From CAYQPF01 sp964419225 (GTDB taxonomy: Bacteria; Cloacimonadota; Cloacimonadia; Cloacimonadales; CAYQPF01): a stretch of 9,938 nt of DNA. The stretch lies in assembly GCA_964419225.1 (NCBI GenBank), contig CAYQPF010000171.1, positions 1 to 9,938 on the forward strand. The letters are read 5' to 3'. The position numbers were made by a program, and so were the translations under genes. This document shows, piece after piece, positions 8,801-9,938 of this stretch. Positions within the stretch are counted from its first letter, which is position 1. Every line of letters starts with the position of its first letter. The notes under the pieces were generated by a model. That model saw nothing but the letters and a program-made list of their open reading frames with translations. It made no database searches and was not told the DNA's origin.

Positions 8801-9036
8801 TTTTCGTAACTTCTTTTCAAATCCACATTCTTGTTATTGTCCAGCAAAATAGCAAGAAAGTCCATAATGCGTTCCCTAATCTCAGCAGTTGCTTTTTTAG
8901 TGAAAGTTATCACCAGAATCTCAGCAAAGTTTAATTCTTTGTTTTGGATGAGGATATTGACATACTCGAGAGCCAACCGGTAAGTTTTGCCTGTGCCTGC
9001 ACTGGCCTTGATTACTTTTAACTGAAAATTATCCAT
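5887..9036 (-). CDS. UvrD/RecB-like helicase with C-terminal PD-(D/E)XK nuclease
   Basis: The 1049-residue protein carries all the SF1A helicase motifs: Walker A ASAGTGKT (11-18), Ia ITFTKKATAEIRER (43-56), II DEFQD (385-389), III GDEKQAIYGWRGG (421-433), IV NRSFRSR (454-460), V TIHKSKGLEF (732-741) and VI YVALTRAKD (811-819). The C-terminus has the RecB-family nuclease signature: H917 in GNIIHEVL, D993 in FRLDKLL, D1008-Y-K1010 in IVDYKTG, then QLVNY (1019-1023). All catalytic positions seem present, so an active ATP-driven helicase-nuclease for double-strand break end processing is expected (AddA/RecB role). No addB or recC/recD neighbour is visible. I start at ATG 9036-9034, since GAGG at 9045-9042 lies 5 nt before it; an upstream in-frame TTG (9072) has no such site. 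It is a single leftward gene between rightward units. Confidence 0.92.
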   Translation of the reverse strand: MDNFQLKVIKASAGTGKTYRLALEYVNILIQNKELNFAEILVITFTKKATAEIRERIMDFLAILLDNNKNVDLKRSYEKLFSYKLEQTDLTYLKTVYEKLLSEKDKFRILTIDAFINNIFRHLICPYLFINDYQIDDNVNEKYLPDIYHFLFQEIVKGNDIDLTSFFQENTPKNLEFYNKFITQLIDYRWLLQESDYLASTEQESEILLQKLILTVRQIAQTLQSYANLTEKLFKTEYKSFFKDLIDSNFYEFEENFVKAILVLKHQKKLKNLLAQELWCKPQVKGAGKDVLEKLFPIFKSQIADYLFITQVIPEHNQLMNISKKLYQKYDEIKFTNKVFTHQDILFYTFKYLYNKDYSLVDENNIIQNQFYLFLSNKIRYMLIDEFQDTSILQYKILYPIINEIISGYGSQDYGGIIAVGDEKQAIYGWRGGERDLLLRLRNILNLADFQFLNRSFRSRTNIVNFVNNLMQHVSTTFQSAGYNYPYLSMETNLTDTHPGLVKIILSPDSDDSDPPITNAQIFVEQLLPYIQQESNLSNIAILGRTNNDLTTIAGLLEERKIPYLLDTSKSIVYHRSIKPIILLLRAIAYQTSFELLEFLRSDLILLDNTELRELLVQNDLDITFHGLISKTSPDLKLILESLLESYTHTPLLDFVQIILDKFEYYHKFPSQNDILNIETFLNIIKKYTDAKMFTENEYQNSFTGFLQYLENVQNNYPQIGINTENAVKLLTIHKSKGLEFPTVCLFLNLNTRNSYSDEISFYYDFDEHYYKTNYAIMTFHHSAIMKELSDRAISNNFLQRNYIEDINTLYVALTRAKDNLLVYLPKATLTNSKYSFHLNNTFLNFLNLEKSLFDQINPGTYTAGTYFTKTSTVNQSVTIDSDLHIIAQEKVIKPADEAEVLSQARLQKIFLGNIIHEVLSKCYHIQDIQVENISKLLNHYTHKLSPVNLSEIKTKLLHYTVKHQHLYDETNWNIVYNEFDIISADDHFFRLDKLLISHARKEILIVDYKTGTNYDLDQLVNYKKILHSLDLVNQANYTVKTEIIELLD

Positions 9037-9041
9037 ATTTG

Positions 9042-9045
9042 CCTC
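9042..9045 (-). promoter_or_regulatory. Ribosome binding site GAGG deciding the helicase start
   Basis: Read on the minus strand, GAGG is followed by five bases and then ATG at 9036. Five-base spacing recurs at four rightward genes here (starts 1041, 3066, 9272 and 9744), which favours this ATG over the TTG 36 bp upstream. Confidence 0.75.
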
Positions 9046-9091
9046 TATCTCTAATTTTGGGGTTTGAAACAATTTGTCAAGAAGGAAGAAA

Positions 9092-9196
9092 ATTAGTTGC
9101 TAATTGTTAATTGTTAGTTGTAAGTGAAGAGAAAGGAGGAGTTCGTGGTGAATGGTTAATGGTGAGTAGTTAATGGATAGTGGTTAATTGCGAATT
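9092..9196 (+). repeat. Degenerate 7-bp tandem repeat, consensus near GTTAATG
   Basis: Cutting every 7 bases gives ATTAGTT, GCTAATT, GTTAATT, GTTAGTT, GTAAGTG, two diverged AG-rich units (9127-9140), GTTCGTG, GTGAATG, GTTAATG, GTGAGTA, GTTAATG, GATAGTG, GTTAATT and GCGAATT. The phase is kept across all 15 units. The plus strand from 9101 to 9190 has a single C (9144). The tract lies between the divergent helicase and ribH genes. No frame or structured RNA is evident. Confidence 0.75.
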
Positions 9197-9215
9197 GCTT
9201 GATATGAGTTTTTCA

Positions 9216-9243
9216 TTGACTTTTTCTGATTGATTTATATGTT
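9216..9243 (+). promoter_or_regulatory. Possible ribH-nusB promoter
   Basis: TTGACT (9216-9221) is followed after 16 bp by TATGTT (9238-9243). The match to a sigma-70 pattern is 5/6 for the first element and 4/6 for the second. It would start transcription near 9250, about 20 nt before the ribH ATG. TATATG (9236-9241) is another candidate but lies only 14 bp away. Promoter rules for this lineage are uncertain, so this is tentative. Confidence 0.35.
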
Positions 9244-9262
9244 GTAAGCAGATTTGTATTAT

Positions 9263-9266
9263 GAGG
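9263..9266 (+). promoter_or_regulatory. Ribosome binding site GAGG deciding the ribH start
   Basis: GAGG sits 5 nt before ATG at 9272. It lies inside the longer frame that opens with TTG at 9254, so that upstream TTG is unlikely to be used. The resulting protein numbering also lines up exactly with B. subtilis RibH. Confidence 0.8.
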
Positions 9267-9271
9267 TAGTT

Positions 9272-9733
9272 ATGAATATAATAGAAGGAAAATTAAATGC
9301 AAGCAATTTTAAATTTGGCATAATAGTTAGCAGATTCAATGAATTCATTAACCGCAAGTTATTAGACGGAGCTTTGGATTGTTTGTTGAGACACGGATGT
9401 GCTGAGAGTGATATTGAGATTGTCTGGGTACCGGGAGCTTTTGAAATACCGTTATTGGCTCAGAAGATGGCTGAATCGAAGAAGTATCATGCCATTATCT
9501 GTTTAGGAACAGTAATACGTGGAGCGACACCGCATTTTGACTATGTAAGTGCAGAAGTTAGTAAGGGTGTAGCCCAGGTGGGTTTGAAGTATAGTTTACC
9601 GGTAATATTCGGGGTATTGACTACCGATTCTATTGAACAAGCCATAGAACGTGCCGGGACAAAAGTCGGGAACAAAGGTTGGGATGCAGGAATTTCTGCA
9701 ATTGAAATGGTTAATTTATTTAGTATAATATAG
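9272..9733 (+). CDS. ribH: 6,7-dimethyl-8-ribityllumazine synthase
   Basis: This enzyme condenses 5-amino-6-ribitylaminouracil with 3,4-dihydroxy-2-butanone 4-phosphate, the penultimate step of riboflavin synthesis, usually as a 60-mer or pentamer. The 153 residues match the family length. Key residues are F22 in SRFNEFI (20-26), VPGAFEIPL (53-61), GTVIRGATPHFDYV (79-92) with catalytic H88, FGVLTTD (113-119) and R127 before AGTKVGNKGWDA (128-139). F22, H88 and R127 fall at the same numbers as in the B. subtilis enzyme, which supports the ATG chosen. nusB follows after 10 bp, a common bacterial arrangement. No FMN riboswitch is recognisable upstream. The product also serves flavoproteins such as the ETF subunit encoded in this window, though no regulatory link is shown. 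Confidence 0.97.
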   Translation: MNIIEGKLNASNFKFGIIVSRFNEFINRKLLDGALDCLLRHGCAESDIEIVWVPGAFEIPLLAQKMAESKKYHAIICLGTVIRGATPHFDYVSAEVSKGVAQVGLKYSLPVIFGVLTTDSIEQAIERAGTKVGNKGWDAGISAIEMVNLFSII

Positions 9734-9743
9734 AAAGGTTTAA

Positions 9744-9938
9744 ATGGGAATTAGAAGAAAAGGACGGGAATTGGCATTTCAGACTTTATATGCATTAGAG
9801 TTTGAAGAAACCACAAGTGAGTATCGTGAGTTGGAATTATTGAACCTATATGAAGTCAAATTGGACGAAGTTTGCCAAAATGACAGTATAGAAATAGATA
9901 ATCCGATATACAAGTTTCCCCATGAGATTATCAAAGAC
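9744..9938 (+). CDS. nusB: Transcription antitermination factor NusB, 3' end outside window
   Basis: The first 65 codons are visible and the frame stays open to the window end. The start MGIRRKGRELAFQTLYALEF is typical of NusB, where the RRxxRExAxQxLYALE helix contributes to boxA RNA and NusE (S10) binding in rRNA antitermination complexes. AAAGG at 9734-9738 gives a ribosome site 5 nt before ATG. The 10-bp gap after ribH indicates co-transcription. Residues about 45-65 (VCQNDSIEIDNPIYKFPHEI) are less familiar and more acidic than in well-known NusB proteins, but about half the protein is missing, so this cannot be weighed. Confidence 0.9.
   Translation, partial: MGIRRKGRELAFQTLYALEFEETTSEYRELELLNLYEVKLDEVCQNDSIEIDNPIYKFPHEIIKD

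Noticed and set aside
9075..9080. Minus-strand TTGACA as the -35 element of the helicase gene
   Set aside because: The sequence 16-18 bp further on is AAATTA-like with few consensus matches, and a start there would leave almost no leader before the ribosome site.
5823..9196. Repeat tracts as CRISPR arrays
   Set aside because: The units are only 7 bp and contiguous, with no unique spacers and no cas genes in the window.
9037..9271. FMN riboswitch upstream of ribH
   Set aside because: None of the conserved RFN-element blocks is visible; the gap is dominated by the C-poor heptad tract, which cannot form the needed GC helices.

Overview
This is an AT-rich window (by eye, GC in the 30s) that is densely coding and has no sign of phage, transposon or CRISPR content. 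A Wza/KpsD-type polysaccharide export protein points to a diderm bacterium. The anaerobe-like gene mix (ETF subunit, SUMF1-domain protein, RecB-like helicase-nuclease) and the AT-rich codon use suggest an uncultured member of the FCB group. Candidatus Cloacimonadota is my best guess, but no marker here proves it.

Layout. Bases 1-774 hold the C-terminal part of a SUMF1/FGE-fold protein that lacks the catalytic cysteines. After a 266-bp gap, five rightward genes run almost without spacers from 1041 to 5776: an SDR sugar-nucleotide epimerase/decarboxylase, an SLBB-domain polysaccharide export protein (11-bp overlap), a DegT/WbpE-type sugar aminotransferase (8-bp gap), an electron transfer flavoprotein beta subunit (8-bp gap) and lgt (0-bp gap). 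A 110-bp convergent gap follows. The minus strand then carries one large gene (5887-9036) for a UvrD/RecB-like helicase with a C-terminal PD-(D/E)XK nuclease. A divergent 235-bp gap separates it from ribH (9272-9733) and the start of nusB (9744 to the window end), a gene pair that is often adjacent in bacteria.

How the genes work together. The first three genes of the operon fit surface polysaccharide assembly: making a modified and probably amino-substituted nucleotide sugar, and moving the polymer through the outer membrane. etfB and lgt look like housekeeping genes carried on the same transcript. The helicase-nuclease belongs to DNA break repair, ribH to riboflavin synthesis and nusB to rRNA antitermination.

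The most unusual signal is in the spacers. All three gaps longer than 100 bp carry short-period degenerate tandem repeats: three 9-bp ATGGACNNN units at 847-873, four 7-bp AGTCRTG-like units at 5823-5850, and about 15 in-phase 7-bp units near GTTAATG at 9092-9196, in a stretch almost free of C on the plus strand. I found no convincing intrinsic terminator or riboswitch, and nothing I would defend as a wholly new multi-gene system.
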